DNA of 64,000 nt from an uncultured Pelagibacteraceae bacterium (GTDB lineage Bacteria; Pseudomonadota; Alphaproteobacteria; Pelagibacterales; Pelagibacteraceae): contig CABYPE010000003.1 in NCBI GenBank assembly GCA_902520685.1, positions 1 to 64,000 of the forward strand. The letters run 5' to 3'. Within the stretch, counting starts at the first letter, position 1. Each line of letters begins with the position of its first letter. The position numbers and the translations under genes were made by a program. This document shows positions 22,331 through 32,186 of the stretch, one piece after another. The notes under the pieces were generated by a model. That model saw only the letters and a program-made list of their open reading frames with translations. It did no database searches and was not told the origin of the DNA.

Positions 22331-22428
22331 TAAGTAAAAAATTGTATTTCATTGATAATAAAGCATTTTTTTCAAATTATTGCCTTAATTTTTTTATTAA
22401 TATGCTTTATATACATTTAGGATTCTTT

Positions 22429-22629
22429 ATGGGCATTCATTATGATTATAAATCTACTAAAAGTGCAAAGCTAATGGAGAAGCAAGCTAAGAGAGAAAAA
22501 AAGCTTGCTGAAAAAAAAGCAAAAAGATTAGCTAAGGATGGTCCAAAAAAAGATGAGACTAAAGCACCAACTCTAGATACTTCTAAACCAATTACACTGG
22601 ATTTTCTAACTAATCCCAACAAAGAATGA
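22429..22629 (+). CDS. Small Lys-rich protein of unknown function (66 aa, start trimmed)
   Basis: MGIHYDYKSTKSAKLMEKQAKREKKLAEKKAKRLAKDG...; the longer ORF start at 22309 lies inside the tRNA-Thr gene. Confidence 0.6.
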   Translation: MGIHYDYKSTKSAKLMEKQAKREKKLAEKKAKRLAKDGPKKDETKAPTLDTSKPITLDFLTNPNKE

Positions 22630-22727
22630 GCACTAAAGAAAAGAACGAGCGATTGAGTTTGGCTCTTAGAAAAAATCTAAAAAAAAGAAAGCTTTTTCAA
22701 AAAAAAATTAAAAAGAAAAATAAATAA
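22626..22727 (+). CDS. Conserved-looking basic microprotein (33 aa)
   Basis: ATGA overlap with the upstream stop and TAATG overlap with dcd: [33 protein letters not shown]. Confidence 0.5.
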   Translation: MSTKEKNERLSLALRKNLKKRKLFQKKIKKKNK

Positions 22728-23281
22728 TGTCAGTTCTTTCAGACAAATGGATTAGAAAAATGTCTACTGAAGAAGAAATGATTTCTCCTTTTGAGGAAAA
22801 ACAGGTAAGAGGAGATAGCATTTCTTATGGGCTGTCCTCTTTTGGTTATGACGCAAGAGTGTCAGATGAATTTAAGATTTTTACGAATGTTAATTCTGAA
22901 ATTGTTGACCCCAAAAATTTTAAACCAACTAACTTTGTAACTAAAAATGTTTCAGAGTGTATTATTCCACCTAATTCGTTCGTATTAGCGAGAACAGTTG
23001 AAAAATTTAAAATTCCAAATGACATACTTGTTATTTGTCTTGGAAAATCAACATATGCAAGATGTGGAATAATAGTTAATGTTACTCCGCTAGAGCCAGG
23101 TTGGGAGGGCTATGTTACATTAGAATTTTCAAATACCACCCCTTTACCTGCAAAGATATATGCAAACGAAGGAGTAGCCCAATTTATATTCTTAAAAGGT
23201 AACGAAAAGCCAGAAATTACTTATGCAGATAGAGATGGTAAATATATGGGGCAAACTGGAGTAACTTTACCTAAAGTTTAA
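22727..23281 (+). CDS. dcd: dCTP deaminase
   Basis: [50 protein letters not shown]. Confidence 0.95.
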   Translation: MSVLSDKWIRKMSTEEEMISPFEEKQVRGDSISYGLSSFGYDARVSDEFKIFTNVNSEIVDPKNFKPTNFVTKNVSECIIPPNSFVLARTVEKFKIPNDILVICLGKSTYARCGIIVNVTPLEPGWEGYVTLEFSNTTPLPAKIYANEGVAQFIFLKGNEKPEITYADRDGKYMGQTGVTLPKV

Positions 23282-23283
23282 TC

Positions 23284-24537
23284 ATGCAAAAACTAGAAGT
23301 CTTTGGAGCAAATAAGCTCAGAGGGCAAATAAAAATTTCGGGTTCTAAAAATGCTTCATTGCCAATTCTTGCAGCCACTCTTTTAACCAACAAAAAAATT
23401 ATTCTTAAAAATCTTCCAAAAGTTCGAGATATTGAAACAATGCTATCATTGCTTCAATCATTGGGTTCTGAAATTAAATTTGATAAAAATAGAACTATAA
23501 TAAATAATTTCCAACAAAACAAAAAATTTGCTTCATATAACTTGGTAAAAACTATGAGAGCTGGAATTTTAGTTTTAGGACCTTTGCTAGCTAAACATAA
23601 ATCAGCCAAGGTATCTTTGCCTGGTGGATGTGCAATTGGGACTCGCCCTGTGGATATTCACCTTAAAGCGCTATCAAAATTAGGAGTTAAATACAAAATT
23701 GATCAAGGCTATGTAATTGCTAGTGCCCCAAAAGGACTAAAGGGAAATAAAATTAAATTTCCAAAAATTTCAGTTGGCGCAACTGAAAATTTAATTATTG
23801 CAGCAAACTTTGCTAGAGGTATCACTATATTATCAAATTGCGCAATTGAGCCCGAAATTAAAGATTTAGTAAATTTTTTAAATGAAATGGGATGTAATAT
23901 TAAATGGATATCCAAAAGAAAAATTAAAATTGTTGGTGTTAGTGAAATTAGAGAAATTTCTTACAAGGTAATGTTTGATCGAATAGAAGCAGGAACATAT
24001 TTGATAGCTGCTGCAGTTACTGAAGGCAATTTAAAAATTAGCAATATCATTCCAGAGATTTTAAAGACAGAAATTGATGTCCTTAAAAGGCTGGGTTCAA
24101 AAATAATCATTAAGAAAAAAGAGTTACAAATTATCGGAAACAAAAAGATTAAAAGTACAAAAATAAAAACATCTCCTTATCCTGGATTTCCAACAGATCT
24201 ACAGGCACAAATTATGGTTTTACTGTGTAAGGCAAATAAAAGTTCTGTAATTAAAGAGGATATATTTGAAAATAGATTTATGCATGTAGCCGAATTAAAT
24301 AGGATGGGGGCAAAAATTTTAATCACAGGTAATAAAGCAGTTATCCAAGGAAATATTAATTTTGCTCCAGCAGAATTAATGGCAACTGATTTAAGAGCCT
24401 CTGTTTCCTTAATTTTGGCAGCATTAACAGCAAAAGGAAAATCAGTTATTAATAGGATCTATCATCTTGATAGAGGCTATGAAAATATTGAAAAAAAATT
24501 AAAAAAAGTAGGAGCAAAAATTAGAAGAATCAACTGA
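23284..24537 (+). CDS. murA: UDP-N-acetylglucosamine 1-carboxyvinyltransferase
   Basis: KISGSKNASLPILAATLL; LPGGCAIGTRPVDIHL (catalytic Cys loop). Confidence 0.96.
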   Translation: MQKLEVFGANKLRGQIKISGSKNASLPILAATLLTNKKIILKNLPKVRDIETMLSLLQSLGSEIKFDKNRTIINNFQQNKKFASYNLVKTMRAGILVLGPLLAKHKSAKVSLPGGCAIGTRPVDIHLKALSKLGVKYKIDQGYVIASAPKGLKGNKIKFPKISVGATENLIIAANFARGITILSNCAIEPEIKDLVNFLNEMGCNIKWISKRKIKIVGVSEIREISYKVMFDRIEAGTYLIAAAVTEGNLKISNIIPEILKTEIDVLKRLGSKIIIKKKELQIIGNKKIKSTKIKTSPYPGFPTDLQAQIMVLLCKANKSSVIKEDIFENRFMHVAELNRMGAKILITGNKAVIQGNINFAPAELMATDLRASVSLILAALTAKGKSVINRIYHLDRGYENIEKKLKKVGAKIRRIN

Positions 24538-24932
24538 TGGACAAAAAGTATTTAGCAAAAATTATTGCAACAGATAATGAGGGTCTTCAAATGATATCAG
24601 CCTGTTGTGGAGGTGCAAAAGTAAAAATTTCAGATATAAAATTTTTGCAATCTAGTAAGATATTCTTACTTTCTATCGAAAGACTGAAAATTGAGTCTAG
24701 TCAAAATGATAAAAAAATTAATAGCATTTGTAAATTTGATTTTATTGATGAAGTAAAATCGAAAAATATTGATCAAAAAAATAAAAATTTAACATTAGAA
24801 TTAATTGGTATTGATTACCTTAAAAATAAAGATGACTATGAGATTAATTTAATGTTCAATAACAATGCCCATATTTCATTGAAGTCAGAAACAATTGAAG
24901 TAAGACTAGAGGACCAAAACGAGATAAAATAA
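24537..24932 (+). CDS. DUF2948 family protein
   Basis: Alphaproteobacterial small protein between murA and hisD (ISACCGGAKVKISDIKFL...RLEDQNEI). Confidence 0.7.
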   Translation: MDKKYLAKIIATDNEGLQMISACCGGAKVKISDIKFLQSSKIFLLSIERLKIESSQNDKKINSICKFDFIDEVKSKNIDQKNKNLTLELIGIDYLKNKDDYEINLMFNNNAHISLKSETIEVRLEDQNEIK

Positions 24933-26218
24933 TGGTTAAGATATTAAATAGTAACAATAGAAACTTTGATCGTGAATTAGATAGATTATTATCTAATAGA
25001 AAGAGCAAAATTCAGTCTGGATCAGTATCAGTCACTAGTATTATTAAAGATGTAAAAAAAAATGGTGATAAAGCTTTATTAAAATATGAAAAAAAATTTA
25101 ATAGTAACTCAACCATAGTTCCAACTCAAAAACAAATATCTAAATCAATTAAAAGTTTAGATAAAAAAGTAAAACAAGCAATAGATACTGCTTATAATCG
25201 TATTTACAAATTCCATTCATTACAGAAATTTAATAACATCTCATACACTGATAAATTTAAAAATAAACTTGAGTATAAATATTTACCAATTAATTCTGTT
25301 GCAATATATGTCCCGGGATCTACTGCCGCTTATCCATCAAGTGTTCTAATGAATGCTATTCCAGCAATCGTTGCAGGAGTAAAGAGAATAGTCATGATTA
25401 ATCCTGGTTATAAGGGCAAACAGAATCCAGCAGTCTTATATGCGGCAAAGAAATGTAAAATTAAGGAAATTTATTCCATTGGTGGGCCTTCAGCAATCGC
25501 AGCAGCTGCATATGGAACTAGAAAAATTAAATCAGTTAATAAAATAGTTGGACCAGGTAATATTTATGTTGCTGCAGCCAAAAAAGAAGTTTTTGGAGAT
25601 GTTGGAATTGAAAGCATGACGGCGGGGCCATCTGAAGTAACTATTGTTTGTGATAAACATTCAAATCCAGTTTGGGTAGCTAGTGATTTAATTGGTCAGG
25701 CAGAACATGATCCTTTAGCACAATGTATTTTAATCTCTAAAGACAAAAACTTAATTTCTAAAGTTAAATTTGAAATTTTTAGACAACTTAAAAAAATTCC
25801 AAGACAATCAATTGCAAGAAAAAGTTTAATGAATAACGGAATTTTAATGCAAATTGTATCTGATAAAAAAATCATAGATATTGTTAACAAAATTGCACCT
25901 GAACATTTGGAATTAAATATTAAGAATTTTAAATCATTAATTCCAAAAATTTATAATGCTGGATCAATTTGTTTAGGCAAGTATGCAGTTATGGCAATGA
26001 CAGATTATAATGTTGGATCAAACCATATATTGCCAACCAATGGTTCTGCAAAATATTCTTCAGGAATTAGTGTAAATGAATTTTATAAAAGAATTTCATA
26101 TATTAACTTATCAAAAAAGGGTATTGAAAGTCTTGGACCATCAGTTATAACTCTTGCAAATTATGAAGGGTTAATAGGTCATGCTCATTCAGTAAAAAAA
26201 AGAATTAGGAGAAAATAA
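24932..26218 (+). CDS. hisD: Histidinol dehydrogenase
   Basis: [44 protein letters not shown]. Confidence 0.96.
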   Translation: MVKILNSNNRNFDRELDRLLSNRKSKIQSGSVSVTSIIKDVKKNGDKALLKYEKKFNSNSTIVPTQKQISKSIKSLDKKVKQAIDTAYNRIYKFHSLQKFNNISYTDKFKNKLEYKYLPINSVAIYVPGSTAAYPSSVLMNAIPAIVAGVKRIVMINPGYKGKQNPAVLYAAKKCKIKEIYSIGGPSAIAAAAYGTRKIKSVNKIVGPGNIYVAAAKKEVFGDVGIESMTAGPSEVTIVCDKHSNPVWVASDLIGQAEHDPLAQCILISKDKNLISKVKFEIFRQLKKIPRQSIARKSLMNNGILMQIVSDKKIIDIVNKIAPEHLELNIKNFKSLIPKIYNAGSICLGKYAVMAMTDYNVGSNHILPTNGSAKYSSGISVNEFYKRISYINLSKKGIESLGPSVITLANYEGLIGHAHSVKKRIRRK

Positions 26219-26220
26219 AT

Positions 26221-26436
26221 TTGGCAAAACAAGATTTACTTGAATTTAAAGGCAAAGTAATTGACTTGCTTCCAAACGCAATGTTCAGAGTTGAGTTGGA
26301 AAATGGAGTAAAAGTTACTGCGCACACTGCTGGTAAATTAAGAAAGAATAGAATTAGAGTTTTACAAGGTGACAGTGTAACTGTAGAAATGACACCTTAT
26401 GACCTTACAAAAGGCAGAATAATCTTTAGAGGTTAA
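26221..26436 (+). CDS. infA: Translation initiation factor IF-1 (TTG start)
   Basis: [74 protein letters not shown] at 26207-26211. Confidence 0.95.
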   Translation: MAKQDLLEFKGKVIDLLPNAMFRVELENGVKVTAHTAGKLRKNRIRVLQGDSVTVEMTPYDLTKGRIIFRG

Positions 26437-26442
26437 TCTTTT

Positions 26443-26517
26443 GCCTCGGTAGCTCAGGAGTAGAGCAGAGCCCTGAAAAGGCTTGTGTCGGAGGTGCGAA
26501 TCCTTCCCGAGGCACCA
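26443..26517 (+). tRNA. tRNA-Phe (GAA anticodon), genome-encoded CCA
   Basis: GCCTCGG-TA-GCTC..GAGC-A-GAGCC-CTGAAAA-GGCTT-GTGTC-GGAGG-TGCGAAT-CCTTC-CCGAGGC-A-CCA. Confidence 0.92.
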
Positions 26518-26592
26518 TCAAAATATCTTGAAAATTCTTATAATAAAAATTAACATCATAGGATAATAATAATAAAAGGACTAAGAAATAAG

Positions 26593-26805
26593 ATGAGTAC
26601 ATTAAAAGGAACAGTTAAATGGTTCAACGGCAAGAAGGGCTTTGGATTCATTGAAAGAGAAGATAAAGAAAAAGATGCTTTTGTCCATGCGAGTGCAGTT
26701 AAAGCAGCTGGTATGAGATACCTCAATGAAGGTGACAAAATAGAATTTACTCTTGAAGATGGTCCAAAAGGTCCATCAGCTGTAAATTTAAAAAAATTAG
26801 ACTAA
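26593..26805 (+). CDS. cspA: Cold-shock domain protein
   Basis: GTVKWFNGKKGFGFIEREDKEKDAFVHASAV. Confidence 0.95.
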   Translation: MSTLKGTVKWFNGKKGFGFIEREDKEKDAFVHASAVKAAGMRYLNEGDKIEFTLEDGPKGPSAVNLKKLD

Positions 26806-26817
26806 TACTAAAATTAT

Positions 26818-26860
26818 AAAAGAACGTTATTCTCAGAAGTAGAATAATGTTCTTTTCTTT
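26818..26860 (+). terminator. Intrinsic terminator after cspA
   Basis: AGAACGTTATTCT-cagaagt-AGAATAATGTTCT (13-bp stem, one G-T) followed by TTTCTTTT. Confidence 0.85.
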
Positions 26861-27028
26861 TAAGGGTTGAATAATTTAAATATTTATCATAAAAGACCCG
26901 CATGATTATAAATAATATATTAATGATGTCTTCAAACAGTACTCACAGAATCTGTTTCCATAGCCTATAGGCTATTTATTTATAATATAATTTTAAATCC
27001 ACACAAAAATAATATAAAAACAAGGAAT

Positions 27029-27103
27029 GCCTGGGTGGTGTAACGGTTAGCACGAAAGTTTGTGGAACTTTAAGTTTGAGTTCGATTCTCAGCCCGGGTA
27101 CCA
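27029..27103 (+). tRNA. tRNA-His (GTG anticodon), genome-encoded CCA
   Basis: GCCTGGG-TG-GTG..CAC-..-AAAGT-TTGTGGA-ACTTT-..-TTGAG-TTCGATT-CTCAG-CCCGGGT-A-CCA. Confidence 0.92.
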
Positions 27104-27107
27104 AAAA

Positions 27108-28502
27108 ATGAATAAAGAAAATAAACTAGTTCCTGGATTACCTCCAGGATTTGAAGATCGTTGGGATAAAAAAATTCTTCTCAAAAAAAAGCTTTTAGAA
27201 GCTATTGAGAATAATTTTATAAAATTCGGAGCAGAAGCACTAGAAACTCCTTCGTTCGAAATTGCAGAAAATATTGGATCTTTTTTGGCAGAGGATGAAG
27301 CTAATCCTATGTCTGATGTATTCTCATTTAAGGATGGTGATAAGAATATAACTCTTCGTTATGATCTCTCAAGTCCTCTTGCAAGATTTTATGCTCAAAA
27401 CAACCAGGAACTTCCATCAATCTTCAAGCGATATCAAATTCAAAATGTATTCAGAAATGAAAAAGCTGGAAATGGTCGATACAGAGAATTTACGCAAGCA
27501 GATTTTGATATTGTTGGAAATGTTAATCCTGCACAAGCAAATGCAGAGCTTTGTTATTTAATATCGAGCACACTAGCAGATTGTGGATTAAAGAATGATC
27601 AATTTACCATCAATGTAAGCAATAGAAAAATAGTCCAAGGTCTGATTAATGAATTAAAAATTTCTAAAGAAAAACAAACTAAAGTCATTCGAGCTATTGA
27701 TAAACTCGATAAACCAGGATTCGGCCTTAAAGGAGTTGAAGATTTGCTCAAAAAGGAGAGAAAAGACAAAAGTGGTGCTATAACTAAAGGAGCTAATTTA
27801 TCAGATGATCAAGCAACACAAATATTAAATTTTTTAAAAATAAGAGATTTAAAAGAATTAAAAGAAACTTTAAAAAACCCTATATCTCAAGAGGGAATAA
27901 AAGAATTAGAAGATGTATTTGAAATTCTTGGATACGGATCAAATTTAAAGCAAGTTAAAACAAATTTTACTATAGTTAGGGGACTTGCTTATTATTCAGA
28001 TTTTATTGTTGAGACCAACTTAAATTTTAAAGTTACTAACAACAAAGGTAAAGAGATTGAGTTGGGCAGCATTTGTTCAGGAGGTTCATATGCCAAACTT
28101 ATTTCAAGATTTAGAGGGGTTGATGTTCCTGGGACAGGAATTAGTTTTGGAGTTGATCGATTACTATTTGCATTAATTCAGTTGAATCAAATTAAAGTAG
28201 AAGATCAAAAACCAGTTTTAGTTTGTGTAATGGATCAAAAATTTTTGAAGAATTATTATGAGATAGTCAATTTATTAAGAGAAAATAATATAAATGCTGA
28301 GGTATTTTTAAGTGTCAAAAAAAATCTAGGAAAACAACTTGAACTAGCGAATAAACGTGAGTTACCAATGGCGGTCATTTGTGGAGAAAATGAATTTAAA
28401 GATAATACAGTAACTATTAAAGATCTTAGAGGTGTTAAGGGTGAAAACAGCCAAATAATTCCAAAATCAAATTTGATAAATGAAATCAAAAAACTTATCT
28501 GA
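27108..28502 (+). CDS. hisS: Histidyl-tRNA synthetase (start trimmed to the ATG just 3' of tRNA-His)
   Basis: LPPGFEDRWDKK; TLRYDLSSPLARF; RNEKAGNGRYREFTQADFDIVG; ORF-track start lies inside the tRNA. Confidence 0.92.
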   Translation: MNKENKLVPGLPPGFEDRWDKKILLKKKLLEAIENNFIKFGAEALETPSFEIAENIGSFLAEDEANPMSDVFSFKDGDKNITLRYDLSSPLARFYAQNNQELPSIFKRYQIQNVFRNEKAGNGRYREFTQADFDIVGNVNPAQANAELCYLISSTLADCGLKNDQFTINVSNRKIVQGLINELKISKEKQTKVIRAIDKLDKPGFGLKGVEDLLKKERKDKSGAITKGANLSDDQATQILNFLKIRDLKELKETLKNPISQEGIKELEDVFEILGYGSNLKQVKTNFTIVRGLAYYSDFIVETNLNFKVTNNKGKEIELGSICSGGSYAKLISRFRGVDVPGTGISFGVDRLLFALIQLNQIKVEDQKPVLVCVMDQKFLKNYYEIVNLLRENNINAEVFLSVKKNLGKQLELANKRELPMAVICGENEFKDNTVTIKDLRGVKGENSQIIPKSNLINEIKKLI

Positions 28503-29532
28503 AAAAATCCTTAGATCTGTAAAGTCTAAAGGATTTAAGTACATTCAATTACCTTCTGTAATTGAGACAAATCATATTGTACAAAGGTCAGGCGAGAACT
28601 TTAGAAAATTTATCTTTTCATTTACTGATCAAAATGGAAATGAGCTATGTTTGCGCCCTGACTTAACAATAGCCTCATGTCTCAGATATTTAGAAAATAA
28701 TTTCAAAGGAAAGGAAAAAATATTTTATAGTGGTCAGGCTTATAGAAAATCTCTAAATAAAAAAAATTCTATTATTAGAGATCAAATAGGATTTGAAATT
28801 ATTGGCTCAAAAAGCGAAAAAATTGACGATAAAGAAATAATAAATACATCTTTAAATTCTTTAAAAAAATTAAAATACTCTTCAGGAAAATTAACACTTG
28901 GAAATGTTGAAATTTTTAATCTTTTAATATCAAAATTAGATATTCCAAAAAGATGGAAGTTAAGACTATACAGACACTTTTGGAGAGAAGATTATTTTAG
29001 CGATTTATTAAAAAGATTAGAGTCAAATTCAGATGTAGATCCAACTATAGTTGAAATTGATAAGAAACGTTATCTGAAAATGCTAAAGGAGGATAAATCA
29101 TTAGTCATAGCCGGTAGATCTATCGAAGAAATCTTAAGTAGGTTTGATAATAAAATTAAAGATCCAAGACGTGCAAGTAAGGGGAAAAATGTATCTAAAA
29201 TTATTAAAGAGTTTTTAAAAATTAAATGTCCAATAAATAAAGCTGCTAAAGAACTAAATAGATTTTTTAAAAAAAACCAAATTAATTTGGTGGTAGATCA
29301 AAAATATTTTCCAATATCAAACAATAGAGTATCAAAACTAAATGTGATTTTTTCAACTTCTTTTGGACGACAACTTGAATATTACACAGGAATGGTTTTT
29401 AAAATTGATATTAAATCTAATAATAGAATTAAGAATATTATTAATGGTGGCAGATACGATCAATTAATTTTTGATCTAGGCTCTAAAACACAAGTCCCAG
29501 CAGTAGGAGCTGCCTTAAACTTAAATTATTAA
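28480..29532 (+). CDS. hisZ: ATP phosphoribosyltransferase regulatory subunit HisZ
   Basis: HisRS-like paralog (LCLRPDLTIASCLRYLE; ISNNRVSKLNVIFSTSFGRQLEYYTGMVFKI) between hisS and short-form hisG. Confidence 0.88.
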   Translation: MKSKNLSEKILRSVKSKGFKYIQLPSVIETNHIVQRSGENFRKFIFSFTDQNGNELCLRPDLTIASCLRYLENNFKGKEKIFYSGQAYRKSLNKKNSIIRDQIGFEIIGSKSEKIDDKEIINTSLNSLKKLKYSSGKLTLGNVEIFNLLISKLDIPKRWKLRLYRHFWREDYFSDLLKRLESNSDVDPTIVEIDKKRYLKMLKEDKSLVIAGRSIEEILSRFDNKIKDPRRASKGKNVSKIIKEFLKIKCPINKAAKELNRFFKKNQINLVVDQKYFPISNNRVSKLNVIFSTSFGRQLEYYTGMVFKIDIKSNNRIKNIINGGRYDQLIFDLGSKTQVPAVGAALNLNY

Positions 29533-29534
29533 TC

Positions 29535-30221
29535 ATGAATGATATAATAAACATAGGAATTCCAAGTAAAGGTAGATTAAAAAAAGACATTTTAAAGATT
29601 TTTAAAAAGAAAAAATTAAATCTTATTTCAGAAAGAGGAGAGAGAGATTTAATTGGCTCAATCAAAAATAAAACAAATATAAAAATATTGTATTTACATG
29701 CTAGAGAAATTATAGAAAGACTAGGCGACAATTCTTTGGATATTGGTTTTTCAGGGCTTGATCTATTTAAAGAAAGTGAAATTAATATTCAAAAGAAAAT
29801 TAATGTAAATAAAAAGTTAAGTTTTGGAAAAGCTGATTTAGTTGTTGCTATCCCAGATCCTTGGATTGATGTTCAAACAGTAGCTGATCTTGAGGAAATA
29901 GCATTTGAATTTAGAGATAAAAAGAAAAAAAGATTAAGAGTTGCAACTAAATATCCTAATTTAACAAAAGAATTTTTATTTTCAAAAGGAGTCACCCAAT
30001 TTAGATTGGTTGAAAGTCTTGGGGCAACTGAAGCTTATCCTTTTACAGGATCAGCAGAATTAATTACTGATATCAGTTCTACTGGTGAAACATTAAAAGC
30101 TAATAATTTGAGAGTTTTAAAAGATGGCGAAATTCTCAAGTCTCAAGCATGCATTTTTACATCAAAGAAAAATTTAAAAAAAAAGGGATTAAAAAAATTA
30201 ATTAATTTACTTTCCAAATAA
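29535..30221 (+). CDS. hisG: ATP phosphoribosyltransferase, short form
   Basis: NIGIPSKGRLKKDI; DIGFSGLDL; RVATKYPNLTKEFL; 228 aa short form. Confidence 0.93.
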   Translation: MNDIINIGIPSKGRLKKDILKIFKKKKLNLISERGERDLIGSIKNKTNIKILYLHAREIIERLGDNSLDIGFSGLDLFKESEINIQKKINVNKKLSFGKADLVVAIPDPWIDVQTVADLEEIAFEFRDKKKKRLRVATKYPNLTKEFLFSKGVTQFRLVESLGATEAYPFTGSAELITDISSTGETLKANNLRVLKDGEILKSQACIFTSKKNLKKKGLKKLINLLSK

Positions 30222-30370
30222 TTTATCTTTAAAATAAATTAAAGTATTATTTTGATAATATCTAAATTTCTTAAAATTGCATAAACAGCCACTAAAGTTA
30301 CAACTATAAATATAATTTTCAAAATTAGATATAATTACATAAAAAACCCTTATAATACACCTTACGAATC

Positions 30371-31462
30371 ATGGACACAATTTTATTAACAATATTGGTT
30401 TTATTACTATTAGTAACTATAGCAATTTTATATTTGAATATAAGATCCGAACCAAAGAGTAATAACAAAGAGTCTGAAGAAATAGCAAATTTAAATAACG
30501 AAATAGTTCGACTGAAAGATAGTTTAAATAATACAATAAATTCATCTCTAGGTTCAATGTCCACTTCATTTAATGCACTTTCAACTGGTGTTACTAAAGA
30601 CATGACTGAAGCTTTAACAAAAGTAGATGAAAAAGTTGGTAACTTTAATCAACAAGTACAACTACTAAATCAAAGCCAAGAGGGAATTACTAAAATTTTA
30701 GCTGGTGTGAAAAAATATGGAACACTAGCAGAGTATTCTTTGGATGCATTAATTAAAGACTTATTACCTGCATCTCAATTCATGACAAATGTTAAGATGA
30801 AAGAGGATACAAGTGAAAATGTAGAATTTGCAATTAAACTACAAGGTGATGTTTTAGTTCCGGTAGATTCTCATTTTCCAGTAGAAAAATTTAAGGCGAT
30901 CACAGATGCTCATGATTTAGACGATAAAAAAGCTGTTGCTGATGCGAGAACAAAATTAGCAAGTGCATTTAAGAATAAAGCAAAAAGTGTAATGGAAAAA
31001 TATATAGTTCCACCAAAAACGACAGATTTTGCAATAGTTTATGCTCCAACCGAGAGTCTTTATAAAGAATTAACCGAATATCAGGATCCAAGCACTAAAG
31101 AATTGTTAACCCAAGAATTAATGAAAAAATATAAAATAGTAATTTGTGGCCCTAATACACTTTCGGCCTATTTACAATCCTTACATATGGGTTTTCAATC
31201 ATTGAAAGTTCAAAAAGGAGCTACAGAAATATATAATCATCTTAAAACTATCACTACTAGATTTGGAAAACATTTTGATAATATAATTATATTAAGAAAA
31301 AAATTAGAAGAAGCAATGACAGTTGTTGATAAATTTGGAACTGATGCAAGATCAATTAGTAGAACTCTTGAAAATATAAAAGATCCCGAGCAGGTTGAGA
31401 AAGCTGTCCAAACAGAAAATGTAGAAAAATTTGTTGAAAGAAATAAACAGCTTAAAAATTAA
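30371..31462 (+). CDS. rmuC: DNA recombination protein RmuC
   Basis: N-terminal TM plus coiled coil, RmuC domain (FAIKLQGDVLVPVDSHFPVEKF; IVICGPNTLSAYLQSL). Confidence 0.9.
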   Translation: MDTILLTILVLLLLVTIAILYLNIRSEPKSNNKESEEIANLNNEIVRLKDSLNNTINSSLGSMSTSFNALSTGVTKDMTEALTKVDEKVGNFNQQVQLLNQSQEGITKILAGVKKYGTLAEYSLDALIKDLLPASQFMTNVKMKEDTSENVEFAIKLQGDVLVPVDSHFPVEKFKAITDAHDLDDKKAVADARTKLASAFKNKAKSVMEKYIVPPKTTDFAIVYAPTESLYKELTEYQDPSTKELLTQELMKKYKIVICGPNTLSAYLQSLHMGFQSLKVQKGATEIYNHLKTITTRFGKHFDNIIILRKKLEEAMTVVDKFGTDARSISRTLENIKDPEQVEKAVQTENVEKFVERNKQLKN

Positions 31463-31499
31463 TTTCTTTTTTCCGATAATACCTATTATAAGAAATCAC

Positions 31500-32186
31500 A
31501 TGCAGTGGAATAATAAATATGTTTATCCTAAATCTACAAGGTCTATTTTACAAGGTTCAAGACATTACTCTGTAAATAATGAAAATCTTCCATCAGTTAC
31601 TACAATATTAAAAGCAACAGAATCTGAGGAAAAAAAAGTAAAATTAGCACAGTGGAGGGATAGAGTTGGGCATAAGCAAGCCGAAATTATTTCAAAAGAG
31701 GCAACAAGTCGTGGAAGTTCTATGCATGATTATTTAGAAAAATTTTTACTGGGAAAGTTGAATTTAAATTTACTTGGAGATAACTCACGCGAAAAAATGA
31801 TGGCAGAGCAAATAATAGAAAACGGATTGAGAGATAAATTAAATGAAATTTGGGGATGTGAAGCAACTTTGTACTATCCAGAAAAATATGCAGGTTCAGC
31901 AGATCTTATAGGTGTATATGAAAATCATCAGTCTATAATTGATTATAAACAAGGAAACAAAGAAAGAAGAGATGAATGGAATGAAGATTATTATTTACAG
32001 CTTGCTGCATATTCTTTAGCTCATGACAAAGTATATAGTTCAAATATAAATCAAGGTGTAATTCTTTTTTGCACTAAAGATAATGTATTTCAAAGATTCT
32101 TAATTGAAGGAGAGAGGCTAAAAGATTATCAAAATAAATTTTTAGAAAAAGTAGAACAATTCTATTCACAAAGGATGGCAAATTGA
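31500..32186 (+). CDS. PD-(D/E)XK superfamily exonuclease (phage/RecB-like)
   Basis: MQWNNKYVYPKSTRSILQGSRHYSV..LPSVTTILKAT; GSADLIGVYENHQSIIDYKQ (D...DYK core) and YYLQLAAYSLA. Confidence 0.75.
   Translation: MQWNNKYVYPKSTRSILQGSRHYSVNNENLPSVTTILKATESEEKKVKLAQWRDRVGHKQAEIISKEATSRGSSMHDYLEKFLLGKLNLNLLGDNSREKMMAEQIIENGLRDKLNEIWGCEATLYYPEKYAGSADLIGVYENHQSIIDYKQGNKERRDEWNEDYYLQLAAYSLAHDKVYSSNINQGVILFCTKDNVFQRFLIEGERLKDYQNKFLEKVEQFYSQRMAN

Noticed and set aside
22309-22428. N-terminal 40 residues of the 106-aa ORF at 22309
   Set aside because: Start lies inside the tRNA-Thr gene; the internal ATG at 22429 gives a sensible small protein.
27060-27107. Upstream start of hisS at 27060
   Set aside because: Would begin inside tRNA-His; ATG at 27108 gives the conserved N-terminus.
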